Of a DNA stretch of 64,000 nucleotides, positions 8,427 to 17,348 are shown piece after piece; within the stretch, counting starts at the first letter, position 1; every line of letters begins with the position of its first letter. This DNA is from Janthinobacterium sp. LM6 (lineage in GTDB: Bacteria > Pseudomonadota > Gammaproteobacteria > Burkholderiales > Burkholderiaceae_D): contig NZ_CP019510.1 in assembly GCF_002002885.1 (NCBI RefSeq), positions 806,001-870,000 on the forward strand, given 5' to 3'. The position numbers were made by a program, and so were the translations under genes. The notes under the pieces were generated by a model. It saw only the letters and a list, made by a program, of their open reading frames with translations, ran no database searches and was not told the DNA's origin.

Positions 8427-9521
8427 ATGTTTTCACGCAAATTCCATTCTTGTGCACAGCTGATGCTGGCTACCTTGATGATGGGCTTTATCGCCGCTGC
8501 CCCCGCACGCGCGCAGCAAGCCGCCGTCAAATTGCCGAACGTGGTGATCCTGGCCACGGGCGGCACCATTGCCGGCAGCGGCGCCGACAGCACCACCACC
8601 GTCGGCTACACCTCGGCCACCGTGGGCGTCGAGCGCCTGATCGCGGCCGTGCCGGAACTCAAGAAAGTGGCGAACGTGAAAGGCGAGCAAGTGTTCCAGA
8701 TCGCCAGCGAAAGCATGGGCAATAGCCACTGGCTGGCCCTGGCCAAGCGCATCAACGTGCTGCTGGCCTCGAACGATGTCGATGGCGTGGTCGTCACGCA
8801 CGGCACCGACACCATCGAGGAAACGGCGTATTTCCTGAACCTGACCGTAAAAAGCCACAAGCCGGTCGTGGTAGTGGGCGCCATGCGTCCCTCGACGGCC
8901 ATCTCCGCGGACGGCCCCATCAACCTGTACAACGCCGTGATGCTGGCGGGCAGCAAGGAAGCCGTGGGCAAGGGCGTCTTGGTGGCTTTGAACGACCAGA
9001 TCAACGCCGCGCGCGAAGTGACCAAAACCAACACCTCGACCACCGACACCTTCAAGTCGCCGGAACTGGGCATGCTCGGTTACATCCAGGGCAGCAAGGC
9101 CTTCTTCTACCGCCAGTCGACGCGCAAGCACACCTTGGAATCGGAATTTGACATCAGCAAGCTCGATGCCTTGCCGCAAGTGGACATCGTCTACGGCTAC
9201 GCCAACATGAACCGCGTCGGCATGGACGCTTTCATTGCCGCCGGCGCCAAGGGCATCATCCACGCGGGCGTGGGCGACGGCAGCGTGGCCGCGCAAATGA
9301 AGCCGGCCCTGGTGGAAGCGCGCCAGAAGGGCGTGCTGATCGTGCGTTCGAGCCGCGTCGGCCAGGGCATCGTGGCGCGCAATGGCGAAGCCAACGACGA
9401 TGAACTCGACAGTGTCGTATCCGACACCCTGAACCCGCAAAAAGCCCGCATCCTGCTGATGCTGGCCTTGACCAAAACCAACAGCACGCAAGAAATCCAG
9501 CGTATTTTCTACACGTATTGA
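8427..9521 (+). CDS. ansB: Periplasmic type II L-asparaginase / glutaminase-asparaginase
   Basis: A 364-aa enzyme that hydrolyses asparagine (and perhaps glutamine) to the acid and ammonia. A signal peptide ends around ARA-QQ at residues 29-30, so it acts in the periplasm. The first active-site motif TGGTIAG lies at 44-50 and the second THGTDTIEET at 124-133, holding the nucleophile Thr and the Thr-Asp-Lys triad elements. Length and signal peptide fit type II enzymes. GGAG upstream of the ATG supports the start. It stands alone, divergent from the lipoprotein gene. The choice between strict asparaginase and dual glutaminase-asparaginase cannot be made from sequence reading. Confidence 0.92.
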   Translation: MFSRKFHSCAQLMLATLMMGFIAAAPARAQQAAVKLPNVVILATGGTIAGSGADSTTTVGYTSATVGVERLIAAVPELKKVANVKGEQVFQIASESMGNSHWLALAKRINVLLASNDVDGVVVTHGTDTIEETAYFLNLTVKSHKPVVVVGAMRPSTAISADGPINLYNAVMLAGSKEAVGKGVLVALNDQINAAREVTKTNTSTTDTFKSPELGMLGYIQGSKAFFYRQSTRKHTLESEFDISKLDALPQVDIVYGYANMNRVGMDAFIAAGAKGIIHAGVGDGSVAAQMKPALVEARQKGVLIVRSSRVGQGIVARNGEANDDELDSVVSDTLNPQKARILLMLALTKTNSTQEIQRIFYTY

Positions 9522-9649
9522 GCATTGTCGCGCCAGGCCAGCCACATTGCTTGAGCCTGGCCGATTTACGCTTGCCCGCTTTGCTGCCATACTTCGTTTT
9601 TGAATAACTTCCTGGCTGAAGCAGCAACACTGTTCCTTCTCCCCTGTCC

Positions 9650-10501
9650 ATGGCTATCCTGTCCGACATCATCCTGTATCCGATCAAATCGTGCGCCGGC
9701 ATCCATTTGCGCGAGGCCGTCCTGACGCGCTCAGGGCTGATGAGCGAGCATGTGTTCGACCGCGAATGGATGGTGGTGGACGCGCAAGGCCGCTTCCTGA
9801 CGCAGCGCGAACATCCGCGCATGGCGCTGATCGTGCCATCCATCAAGGCCACCTCCCTGGAATTGCGCGCGCCGGGCATGCTGCGGCTGGAAATCGAGCT
9901 GGGCTTGCCGCATCCGCAACTGGCACCCATGCTGGACGTGCAAGTGTGGGACGATACCGTGCGCGCCTACGATTGCGACGACGTCACGGCCACCTGGTTT
10001 TCCAAGGCCATCGGCGTGCCGTGCCGCCTGGCGCGCTTTCATCCGGACGTGGTGCGCGCCACCAGCACGAAGTGGACGGACGGCGTGGCCGCCTCGACCA
10101 TGTTTGCCGACGGCTACCCGGTGCTGATCGCCGGCAGCGCTTCGCTAGCCGATGTCAATGACAAGCTGCGCGCCGCCGGCCGCGAGGCCTTGCCGATGAA
10201 CCGTTTCCGCCCGAACCTCGTCATCGGCGATATCGGCGCCTTCGAGGAAGACTACGCCGACTTCCTGCAATTCGGCGCGACCGTCTTAAAACCCGTCAAG
10301 CCGTGCTCGCGCTGCCCGATTCCGTCGGTGGACCAGGCCACGGGCGTGCCCGGACCGGACCCGCTCGACGTCATGCACGGCTACCGCGCCAAGCCCGAGC
10401 TTGACGGCGCCATCTGCTTTGGCATGAACGCCATCGTCACCGAAGGCGGCGATGAGCGTATCGTGGTGGGGCAGGACATCGGTTTCGAACTGGCATTTTA
10501 A
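9650..10501 (+). CDS. MOSC domain protein (YcbX-like)
   Basis: A 283-aa protein with an N-terminal MOSC beta-barrel domain (MAILSDIILYPIKSCAGIHL...VFDREWMVVDAQGRFLTQRE) and a C-terminal MOSC domain containing MNRFRPNLVI and VKPCSRCPIPSVD. The conserved cysteine region is the expected binding site for the molybdenum cofactor. Relatives such as E. coli YcbX detoxify N-hydroxylated bases and amines using electrons from CysJ. Unlike YcbX it has no fused ferredoxin domain, so it needs a separate electron donor. It is transcribed alone, with a short gap before the next gene. Confidence 0.85.
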   Translation: MAILSDIILYPIKSCAGIHLREAVLTRSGLMSEHVFDREWMVVDAQGRFLTQREHPRMALIVPSIKATSLELRAPGMLRLEIELGLPHPQLAPMLDVQVWDDTVRAYDCDDVTATWFSKAIGVPCRLARFHPDVVRATSTKWTDGVAASTMFADGYPVLIAGSASLADVNDKLRAAGREALPMNRFRPNLVIGDIGAFEEDYADFLQFGATVLKPVKPCSRCPIPSVDQATGVPGPDPLDVMHGYRAKPELDGAICFGMNAIVTEGGDERIVVGQDIGFELAF

Positions 10502-10535
10502 GCATGGCGCCCGCACAGAAGGGTTTAAGGTTTCT

Positions 10536-11696
10536 ATGAATCAAGCAATACCGCCGGATCCGCGCATTGCCAGCCTCGAAGCCGAAAACCAGGCCTTGCG
10601 GGCGCGCATGGCTTTCCTGTTGGAACAGGTCGAGCGCAACCACGACATCATGTGCCGCCACCAGGCGTTCGACCTGGAAATCGTCGGCGCGTCCACGTTT
10701 CCCGAACTGATCGGCACCATTTTTCGCACCTTGCCCGTGATTTCCGACCTCGACGGCGTCACTTTGAGCCTGCTCGACGAGGATGACGATATCGTGCTGG
10801 TGATGGAAAAGCTGGGCGTCGATTTCAGCGCCTTCCCGCAGTTGCTGTTCGTGCATGCCGTGGCAGAGCTGGGTTTTGCCCCGTCGGCGCCCGTGGCCGA
10901 GGGCGAAGCGGCCTTGCCGCCGCTGCCGCTGCTGGGCGCTTTCGATGCCGCCGTGCATGGTCCGCGTTTCCCGGGCATCGACTCGCCCCTGCGCAGCGTG
11001 GCGCTGGTGCCCTTGCTGCGCAACAAGCGCCTGATTGGCAGCCTGAATCTGGCCAGCAGCGACGTGACGCGCTTTACGCCCGTGCTGGGCACGGATTTCA
11101 TCAAGCACATGGCTTCCATCATCGCTATTTGCCTGGAAAACGTGATCAGCAATGAAATGCTGAAATACATCGGCTTGACCGATTCCTTGACGGGCGTCTA
11201 CAACCGCCGTTATATCGACCGCCGGCTGCTGGAAGAAATCGCCCGTGCGCGGCGCCAGAATTATTGCATTTCATGCATGTATATCGATATTGACCATTTC
11301 AAGCTGGTCAATGACACCTATGGCCACCAGGGCGGCGATGAAGTGCTGCGCGAAGTGGCCACGCGCATCCGCACGGAATTGCGCCGTTCCGATGCGCTGG
11401 GCCGCTTCGGCGGCGAGGAATTCGTCGTCCTGCTGATCGACGCCGACCTCGACAGCGCTACTTTCGTGGCCGAACGCATCCGCGCCAGCATCGCCGGCAC
11501 CATGTTCGACTTGCCGGGCAGCGCGCAGGCGTGGGTCAGCGTCTCGATCGGCGTGGCCAGCCTGGAAGCGGACGCGGCGCTGCTACCGATCGAAACGGTG
11601 GCGCAGCAACTGGTGGCGCACGCCGACCAGGCCCTGTACCAGGCCAAGGCCGATGGCCGCAACAAGGTCATCAGCTGGCAGGCACCGTCCGAATAG
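10536..11696 (+). CDS. Diguanylate cyclase with N-terminal coiled coil and GAF-like sensor
   Basis: A 386-aa protein. Residues about 10-40 form a short coiled coil (IASLEAENQALRARMAFLLEQVE), followed by a DUF484/GAF-like domain to about 200, and a GGDEF domain to the end. The catalytic loop is GGEEF, and an RRSD I-site (RxxD) lies five residues before it, so the enzyme should make cyclic di-GMP and be feedback-inhibited by it. No transmembrane segment is seen, so it is cytoplasmic. The ATG at 10536 was chosen because the frame upstream runs inside the MOSC gene. The input signal is unknown. Confidence 0.9.
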   Translation: MNQAIPPDPRIASLEAENQALRARMAFLLEQVERNHDIMCRHQAFDLEIVGASTFPELIGTIFRTLPVISDLDGVTLSLLDEDDDIVLVMEKLGVDFSAFPQLLFVHAVAELGFAPSAPVAEGEAALPPLPLLGAFDAAVHGPRFPGIDSPLRSVALVPLLRNKRLIGSLNLASSDVTRFTPVLGTDFIKHMASIIAICLENVISNEMLKYIGLTDSLTGVYNRRYIDRRLLEEIARARRQNYCISCMYIDIDHFKLVNDTYGHQGGDEVLREVATRIRTELRRSDALGRFGGEEFVVLLIDADLDSATFVAERIRASIAGTMFDLPGSAQAWVSVSIGVASLEADAALLPIETVAQQLVAHADQALYQAKADGRNKVISWQAPSE

Positions 11697-13676
11697 TTAT
11701 TTTAATAGCAATGTTTCCGCTTTGGCCACGGCGTCGGCCGTGCCGCGCAGCACCACCACGTCGCCGCTGGCCAGCTGCGTCTCGGGGGTGACATCGAGGT
11801 TGCCGCGGCCGCGGCGGATGGCCGTGACAAACGCGCCGCAGCCGGCCACGTCGATCGCACTCAAGGGCAGGTCCACGCAGTGCGCGTCTTCGCTGACGGT
11901 GACCGTATGCAGGCGTTCCAGTTCCGCATCGTCGCCCGCATCGCTGGAACCGTGGAAATAGCCGCGCAGCGAGGCATAGCGTTCCTCGCGCGCCGCCTGC
12001 ACGCGGTGCACCACGCGCCGCAGGGGCACGCCCATCATGATCAGCGCATGCGAAGCGAGCATCAAACTGCCTTCCATCAATTCCGGCACCACTTCGGCCG
12101 CGCCCGCCTTCTTCAGCTGGTCGAGGTCGGTATCGTCGTGGCTGCGCACGATGACGGGCAAGGTTGGCGCCATTTCTTTGAGTAAATGCAATAACCTCAG
12201 TGCCGAGGGCGTGTTGGCATACGTGATCACCACGGCGCTGGCCCGGTAGATGCCTGCTGCCACCAGGCTTTCGCGCCGGCCCGCGTCGCCATACGAGACG
12301 TGGGCGCCGGCCAGCTGCGCTTCCTGCACCCGTTCCGGGTCCAGGTCCAGCGCGTGGTATTCGATCTTTTCTTCCGCCAGCAGGGTGGCCAGGCTTTGCC
12401 CGCTGCGTCCGAATCCGGCGATCAGCACGTGTTTCTGTGACGCCATGGTGCGCGTGGCGATCTTCGTCAACGCCAAGGATTGCATCATCCAGTCGTTGGC
12501 CGCCAGTTTCATGACGATGGCGTCGGACTTGGCGATGAGGAAGGGCGCCACCAGCATCGACAGCACCATCGAGGCCAGCACCACCTGCACGACGAACGGG
12601 TCCATCAGTTTGATGCCGCCGGCCAGATTCAGCAGCACGAAGCCGAATTCGCCCGCCTGCGCCAGGCCCAGCCCTGTGCGCAAGGCCACGCCGTTGCTGG
12701 AGCCGAACAGCCGGGCCAGGCCCGCGATCAGGGCGAATTTCAGCAGCACGGGGCCGCACAGCAAGAGCAGCACGAGCCACCAGTTGTCGAGCACCACGCG
12801 GATATTGAGCAGCATGCCGACGGTGATGAAGAATAGGCCCAGCAGCACGTCGCGGAAGGGTTTGATATCCTCTTCCACCTGGTGCTTGAATTCCGTCTCG
12901 GAAATAAGCATGCCGGCAACAAAGGCCCCCAGGGCCAGCGACAATCCTGCCCGTTCCGTGATCCACGCCGCCCCCAGGGTAATCAACAGCAGGTTGAGCA
13001 TGAACAACTCTTGCGAGCGACGCTTGGCGACGATGGTCAGCCAGCCGCGCACCATCTTCTGGCCGATGAACAGCAGCAAGATCAGCACCACCAGGGCCTT
13101 GCCGCCGGCCCAGGCCAGCGTTTCGGCCAGGTTGTCCGAGTCGCGGGTGAGGGCGGGGATCAGGATCAGCAGGGGCACGACGGCCAGGTCCTGGAACAGC
13201 AGGATGCCGATGATCTTGCGGCCGTGTTCGCTTTCCAGTTCCAGCCGCTCCGTGAGCATTTTCGAGACGATGGCCGTCGACGACATGGCCAGCGCGCCGC
13301 CCAGGGCGAACGCGGCTTGCCAGCTCAGGTGGATGTAGGCAGACAGGTAACGGGCGACAAACCAGCCGAAGACGACGGTGGCGATGATGGTGGTGACCAC
13401 CTGCGCCATGCCGAGGCCGAAGACGATGCGCCGCATGGCGAGGAACTTGGGTAGAGAAAATTCGAGCCCGATGGAAAACATCAGGAAGACGACGCCGAAC
13501 TCGGCCAGGGTGTGGCTGGCCTCGTTTTCCGCCGCCAGGCCCAGCGCGTGGGGGCCGATGACGATGCCGACGGCCAGGTAGCCCAGCATGGGCGGCAAAT
13601 GCAACATTCTGAAAGCGACCACGCCCAGCACGGCGCTGCCGAGTAACATCAGGGTCAGTTCAAGCGAGGAAAACAT
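11697..13676 (-). CDS. KefB/KefC-type monovalent cation:proton antiporter
   Basis: A 659-aa CPA2 antiporter. About 390 N-terminal residues form a 12-13 helix Na/H-exchanger domain (GYLAVGIVIGPHALGL, FLMFSIGLEFSLPKF, ILLFQDLAVVPLLILIPAL). A RCK/TrkA-N Rossmann domain follows (VLIAGFGRSGQSLATLLAEEKIEYHALDLDPERV) and then a TrkA-C domain (LHTVTVSEDAHCVDLPLSAI). This is the architecture of glutathione-gated potassium efflux systems and of potassium/proton antiporters. The ATG at 13676 was preferred to an open frame extending to 14069, because the extension is antisense to kdsD. No KefF/KefG ancillary quinone oxidoreductase is adjacent. Confidence 0.9.
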   Translation of the reverse strand: MFSSLELTLMLLGSAVLGVVAFRMLHLPPMLGYLAVGIVIGPHALGLAAENEASHTLAEFGVVFLMFSIGLEFSLPKFLAMRRIVFGLGMAQVVTTIIATVVFGWFVARYLSAYIHLSWQAAFALGGALAMSSTAIVSKMLTERLELESEHGRKIIGILLFQDLAVVPLLILIPALTRDSDNLAETLAWAGGKALVVLILLLFIGQKMVRGWLTIVAKRRSQELFMLNLLLITLGAAWITERAGLSLALGAFVAGMLISETEFKHQVEEDIKPFRDVLLGLFFITVGMLLNIRVVLDNWWLVLLLLCGPVLLKFALIAGLARLFGSSNGVALRTGLGLAQAGEFGFVLLNLAGGIKLMDPFVVQVVLASMVLSMLVAPFLIAKSDAIVMKLAANDWMMQSLALTKIATRTMASQKHVLIAGFGRSGQSLATLLAEEKIEYHALDLDPERVQEAQLAGAHVSYGDAGRRESLVAAGIYRASAVVITYANTPSALRLLHLLKEMAPTLPVIVRSHDDTDLDQLKKAGAAEVVPELMEGSLMLASHALIMMGVPLRRVVHRVQAAREERYASLRGYFHGSSDAGDDAELERLHTVTVSEDAHCVDLPLSAIDVAGCGAFVTAIRRGRGNLDVTPETQLASGDVVVLRGTADAVAKAETLLLK

Positions 13677-13748
13677 GGGTTGCCCGGGACGGTCAATGGA
13701 AATCGTTGTTTGTTGTGACTGGCAAGTTTTTTGCTTTCCTAATTCGTT

Positions 13749-13754
13749 TATACT
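13749..13754 (+). promoter_or_regulatory. Possible -10 box abutting the kdsD start
   Basis: TATACT at 13749-13754 ends six bases before the chosen kdsD ATG. If used, transcription would begin at or near that ATG, giving a leaderless message or making the ATG at 13785 the real start. No good -35 box is visible at the expected spacing. Confidence 0.3.
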
Positions 13755-13760
13755 TTGGGC

Positions 13761-14795
13761 ATGAGTGTAACCCATGAAAAAACAATGCTGAAAGCTTTTG
13801 ATCGAATTGACATGCAAGCGACGATCGAGCGCGCTGTCGCGCTGGCCCGCACCACCTTGCAGATCGAGTCCGACGCCATCGATGCGCTGCACGCGCGCCT
13901 GGCCACGGACGACAGCGTGGGCCGCGCCGTGGCGATGTTGCTGCAATGTAAGGGACGTGTCGTCGTCTCCGGCATCGGCAAGTCCGGCCATATCGCGCGC
14001 AAGATTGCCGCCACCCTCGCTTCCACCGGCACGCCGGCCCTGTTCGTGCATCCGGCCGAAGCGGCCCATGGCGACCTGGGCATGGTCACCTCGGACGATG
14101 CTTTTATTGCCATATCGTACTCCGGCGAATCATCGGAACTGATGGCCATCATGCCCGTCGTCAAGCGCATGGGCGGCGTGCTCATTTCCATGACGGGCAA
14201 GCCGAACTCGAGCCTGGCGCAATTGGCCGACGTGCACCTGGATATTTCTGTTGAGAAAGAAGCCTGTCCGCTGAACCTGGCGCCGACGGCCAGCACCACC
14301 GTCACCCTGGCCCTGGGCGACGCGATCGCCGTGGCCTTGCTCGACTTGCGCGGCTTCAAGGAAGAAGATTTCGCCCGCTCGCACCCGGGCGGCGCCCTGG
14401 GCCGCCGTTTGCTCACGCACGTGCATGACGTCATGCGCAGCGGCGAACGGGTGCCGAAGGTGCCGGTGGACGCCTCGCTGCTGCAGGCGCTGGAAGAAAT
14501 GACGAAGAAGGGCATGGGCATGACGGCCGTCGTCGATGCGGACGACCGTCCCGTGGGCGTGTTTACGGATGGCGATTTGCGCCGCATGTTCGAGCGCGTG
14601 CAGGATTTCACGCAAGTGGCGATCCGCGACGTCATGCATGCGCAGCCGCGCAGCATCGCGCCCGAACGCCTGGCCGTCGACGCCGTGGCCGTGATGGAGC
14701 AGTTCCGCATCAACCAGATGCTGGTCGTCGATGCCGACGGCAAGCTGGTGGGCGCGCTGCATATCCATGATCTGACGCAAGCGAAGGTGATCTGA
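13761..14795 (+). CDS. kdsD: D-arabinose 5-phosphate isomerase
   Basis: A 344-aa enzyme converting ribulose 5-phosphate to arabinose 5-phosphate, the first committed step of Kdo synthesis for LPS. A SIS sugar-isomerase domain occupies about 45-180 (VVVSGIGKSGHIARKIAATLASTG, HPAEAAHGDLGMV, ISYSGESSE) and two CBS domains follow (VMRSGERVPKVPVD... and VMHAQPRSIAPERLAV...). The order kdsD-kdsC-lptC-lptA-lptB-rpoN is conserved in proteobacteria and supports the assignment over GutQ. Two in-frame ATGs (13761, 13785) are possible starts and neither has a clear ribosome-binding site. The stop overlaps kdsC. Confidence 0.93.
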   Translation: MSVTHEKTMLKAFDRIDMQATIERAVALARTTLQIESDAIDALHARLATDDSVGRAVAMLLQCKGRVVVSGIGKSGHIARKIAATLASTGTPALFVHPAEAAHGDLGMVTSDDAFIAISYSGESSELMAIMPVVKRMGGVLISMTGKPNSSLAQLADVHLDISVEKEACPLNLAPTASTTVTLALGDAIAVALLDLRGFKEEDFARSHPGGALGRRLLTHVHDVMRSGERVPKVPVDASLLQALEEMTKKGMGMTAVVDADDRPVGVFTDGDLRRMFERVQDFTQVAIRDVMHAQPRSIAPERLAVDAVAVMEQFRINQMLVVDADGKLVGALHIHDLTQAKVI

Positions 14796-15328
14796 TGGAC
14801 AGCGTGGCGGACAATCTGGCGCGGGCGGCCAAGGTCAAACTGATGATCTTTGACGTCGATGGCGTGCTCACCGACGGCAGCCTGCATTTCGGCCCGGACG
14901 GCGAGATGATGAAGACGTTTAATGTGTATGATGGCCTGGGCATCAAGCTGTTGCAGGAATCGGGCGTGCAGACGGCCATCATCAGCGCGCGCCGCTCGGC
15001 CATCACGGCGCGCCGCGCGCAAGACCTGGGTATTACCCATGTGCACCAGGGCGGCCACGACAAGCTGACGCCGTTTCGCGAATTGCTGGCGCTGACGGGC
15101 TTGACGGAAGAGCAATGCGGCTATATCGGCGACGACGTCATCGACGCGCCCATCCTGAAGCGCGTCGGCTTTGCCGTCAGCGTGCCGGGCGGGCGTCCGG
15201 AGGCGCAGGGCCTGGCGCACCATGTGACGCAGGCCGGCGGCGGCCGCGGCGCGGTGCGCGAAATCTGCGAATTCCTGCTGCGCGCCCAGGACAACTATGC
15301 GCGCGTCATGGCGCCGTTCCTGGAGTGA
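14795..15328 (+). CDS. kdsC: 3-deoxy-D-manno-octulosonate 8-phosphate phosphatase
   Basis: A 177-aa C0-type HAD phosphatase that dephosphorylates Kdo 8-phosphate. The HAD motif DVDGVLTDG begins at Asp20, with the nucleophile Asp20 and general acid Asp22; the later GYIGDDVIDAPIL supplies the Mg-binding aspartates. The length matches tetrameric KdsC enzymes. The ATG overlaps the kdsD stop by one base, so translation is coupled. Together with KdsD it supplies Kdo for inner-core LPS, and the next genes move finished LPS to the surface. Confidence 0.95.
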   Translation: MDSVADNLARAAKVKLMIFDVDGVLTDGSLHFGPDGEMMKTFNVYDGLGIKLLQESGVQTAIISARRSAITARRAQDLGITHVHQGGHDKLTPFRELLALTGLTEEQCGYIGDDVIDAPILKRVGFAVSVPGGRPEAQGLAHHVTQAGGGRGAVREICEFLLRAQDNYARVMAPFLE

Positions 15329-15370
15329 GGCGCGCCGCCTCGCCAGTGACCTTTGAAAGAGTGAAGCCCT

Positions 15371-15982
15371 ATGCGTAAGCCAGGAGGCGCCCATCGCTGG
15401 CGCATGATTTTTACCGTGCTGGGCGCGGTTGTCGTCGCGCTGGGCAGCTTTTGGCTGCTCGAGGTGATGAACAAGAATGGCCAGGACATCACGGCCAGCA
15501 AGCATCTGGATGAGCCCGACTATTTCATCACCAATTTCAGCATGGTGCGCATGGACTTGACGGGCAAGCCCAGCTATATCGTGTCGGGCACCAAGCTCAC
15601 GCATTATCCGCTGGACGATTCGTCCGATATCGACCAGCCCTTCGTGCGCAAGCTCACGCCAGGCATGCCGCCGATGAACATGAATGCGGAGCTGGCGCAT
15701 ATCGACCAGGACAATACCCGGCTGCAACTGCACCGCAAGGTCGTGATCGACCGCGTGGCCAGTCCGAAGGCGCAGAACCTGACGGTCAAGACGGAAGCGC
15801 TGACGGTGTTCCCGGACGAGGAAAGAATGGAAACGGACGTGCCTGTCGATATCCTGACGGGCGCCTCGCGCATCAATGGCGTCGGCATGAAGGCGAATAA
15901 CGCCACCGGCGTGGTGGAAGTGCAGAATGCGCTGCGCATGGTCCTCCCGCCGAAACCGCGCCCGGCCGCGGCGGCAAAATGA
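15371..15982 (+). CDS. lptC: LPS export protein LptC
   Basis: A 203-aa bitopic inner-membrane protein. One N-terminal membrane helix (about residues 13-33) is followed by a periplasmic beta-jellyroll domain with the ASKHLDEPDYFITNFSMVRMD pattern. It links the LptBFG extractor to the LptA bridge. Position between kdsC and lptA is the conserved one. A 42-base gap to kdsC carries no terminator. The Pro/Ala/Lys-rich end (KPRPAAAAK) lies beyond the folded domain. Confidence 0.9.
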   Translation: MRKPGGAHRWRMIFTVLGAVVVALGSFWLLEVMNKNGQDITASKHLDEPDYFITNFSMVRMDLTGKPSYIVSGTKLTHYPLDDSSDIDQPFVRKLTPGMPPMNMNAELAHIDQDNTRLQLHRKVVIDRVASPKAQNLTVKTEALTVFPDEERMETDVPVDILTGASRINGVGMKANNATGVVEVQNALRMVLPPKPRPAAAAK

Positions 15983-16007
15983 CAGAATGAAACAAGGAAA
16001 CCATACT

Positions 16008-16589
16008 ATGAAGAACATCTTGCTGTTGACCGTATTTTCGCTGGCCATCATGGGCGTGGCGCATGCCGAGAAGGCCGATTCCGAGAAGGAAGCCGTCATC
16101 ACGGCACGCAGCGGCCACGTCGATGACATCAAGCAGGTGCGCACCCTGACGGGCGACGTCGTGCTGGTCAAGGGGACCCTGACCATGAAGGCGGGCCGGG
16201 CCCTGATCACGGAAGACCCGCAAGGCTACCAGTTCATCACCTTCTGGGCCGATCCCGGCAAGCTTGCGACCTTCCGCCAGAAGCGCGATGGCGCGGGCGA
16301 CCTGTGGGTCGAAGGCGAAGCGGAGCGCGTGGAGTACGACAACAAGACGGAAGTGGTGAAACTGTTTTCCAGAGCCAAGCTGACGCGCCTGGAAGGCGCG
16401 AAAGTCACCGATGTGGCCAATGGCGCTTTCATCTCGTATGACAGCCGCAAGGAAGAATTTGCGATGGAAAATTCCAACAGCGGCACCAGCACCGCCGATG
16501 GCGGCAGCGTGCGCATGGTGATCCAGCCGAAGACCAAGGCGCCGGCAGCGGAGAAAGCGCCGGCCACGCCCGCGCCAGGAAAGAAATAA
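16008..16589 (+). CDS. lptA: Periplasmic LPS transport protein LptA
   Basis: A 193-aa periplasmic protein with signal peptide [20 protein letters not shown] and an OstA-type beta-jellyroll that polymerises into the LPS bridge. The ATG at 16008 follows a good AAGGAAA ribosome-binding site; an in-frame ATG 21 bases upstream is less well placed. The C-terminal tail from about residue 170 is rich in Pro, Ala and Lys ([17 protein letters not shown]) and is probably disordered. The gene overlaps lptB by one base. Confidence 0.92.
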   Translation: MKNILLLTVFSLAIMGVAHAEKADSEKEAVITARSGHVDDIKQVRTLTGDVVLVKGTLTMKAGRALITEDPQGYQFITFWADPGKLATFRQKRDGAGDLWVEGEAERVEYDNKTEVVKLFSRAKLTRLEGAKVTDVANGAFISYDSRKEEFAMENSNSGTSTADGGSVRMVIQPKTKAPAAEKAPATPAPGKK

Positions 16590-17344
16590 TGGAAAATACA
16601 CGTTGCGGCAGCACCCTGATCGTTCGCGGGCTGCAAAAAACCTATGGCAAGCGGCAAGTCGTGCATGATGTCTCGCTGCAAGTCGAATGCGGCGAAGTGG
16701 TGGGCTTGCTGGGTCCGAACGGCGCCGGCAAGACCACCTCGTTCTACATGATCGTCGGCTTGGTGCCGTCCGATGGCGGCAGCATCGATATCAGCGGCGT
16801 GGATATCTCCAGCCTGCCGATCCACCGCCGCGCGCAGATGGGCCTGTCCTACCTGCCGCAGGAAGCGTCCGTTTTCCGCAAGCTGACGGTGGAAGACAAT
16901 ATCCGCGCCGTGCTGGAAATCCAGACCGTCGAGGGCCGTCCGCTGACGAAGGCCGAGATCGAGGAGCGGCTGGATAAATTGCTGGCCGACTTGCAGATTG
17001 AAAAGCTGCGCGAGAACCAGGCGCTGTCCCTGTCCGGCGGCGAACGCCGCCGCGTGGAAATCGCCCGCGCGCTGGCCACCGATCCCCGTTTCGTGCTGCT
17101 CGACGAGCCGTTCGCCGGCGTCGATCCGATCGCCGTGATCGAGATCCAGCGCATCGTGCGTTTCTTGAAGGAGCGCAATATCGGCGTGCTGATCACCGAT
17201 CATAATGTGCGTGAGACGCTGGGTATCTGCGACCGCGCCTACATCATCAACCAGGGCTCGGTGCTGGCGTCGGGACGCCCCGACGACATCATTGCGAACG
17301 AGTCGGTACGCCGGGTCTATCTGGGCGAACACTTCCGCATGTAA
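16589..17344 (+). CDS. lptB: LPS export ABC transporter ATPase LptB
   Basis: A 251-aa ATPase that powers LPS extraction with LptF and LptG (not in this window). Walker A GPNGAGKT at 42-49, signature LSGGE at 148-152 and Walker B ending in LLDEP near 170-174 are intact; the switch His lies in [10 protein letters not shown]. The sequence [17 protein letters not shown] is typical of LptB. The ATG overlaps the lptA stop, and rpoN begins four bases after its stop, so rpoN is likely co-transcribed with the LPS genes as in many proteobacteria. Confidence 0.96.
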   Translation: MENTRCGSTLIVRGLQKTYGKRQVVHDVSLQVECGEVVGLLGPNGAGKTTSFYMIVGLVPSDGGSIDISGVDISSLPIHRRAQMGLSYLPQEASVFRKLTVEDNIRAVLEIQTVEGRPLTKAEIEERLDKLLADLQIEKLRENQALSLSGGERRRVEIARALATDPRFVLLDEPFAGVDPIAVIEIQRIVRFLKERNIGVLITDHNVRETLGICDRAYIINQGSVLASGRPDDIIANESVRRVYLGEHFRM

Positions 17345-17348
17345 GCCA

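Noticed and set aside
13677..14069. N-terminal extension of the KefB-like protein
   Set aside because: The extra 131 codons are antisense to kdsD and non-conserved; the ATG at 13676 gives a normal first membrane helix.
13748..16210. 820-codon open frame on the minus strand
   Set aside because: It spans kdsD, kdsC and lptC antisense. All three genes are clear on the plus strand.
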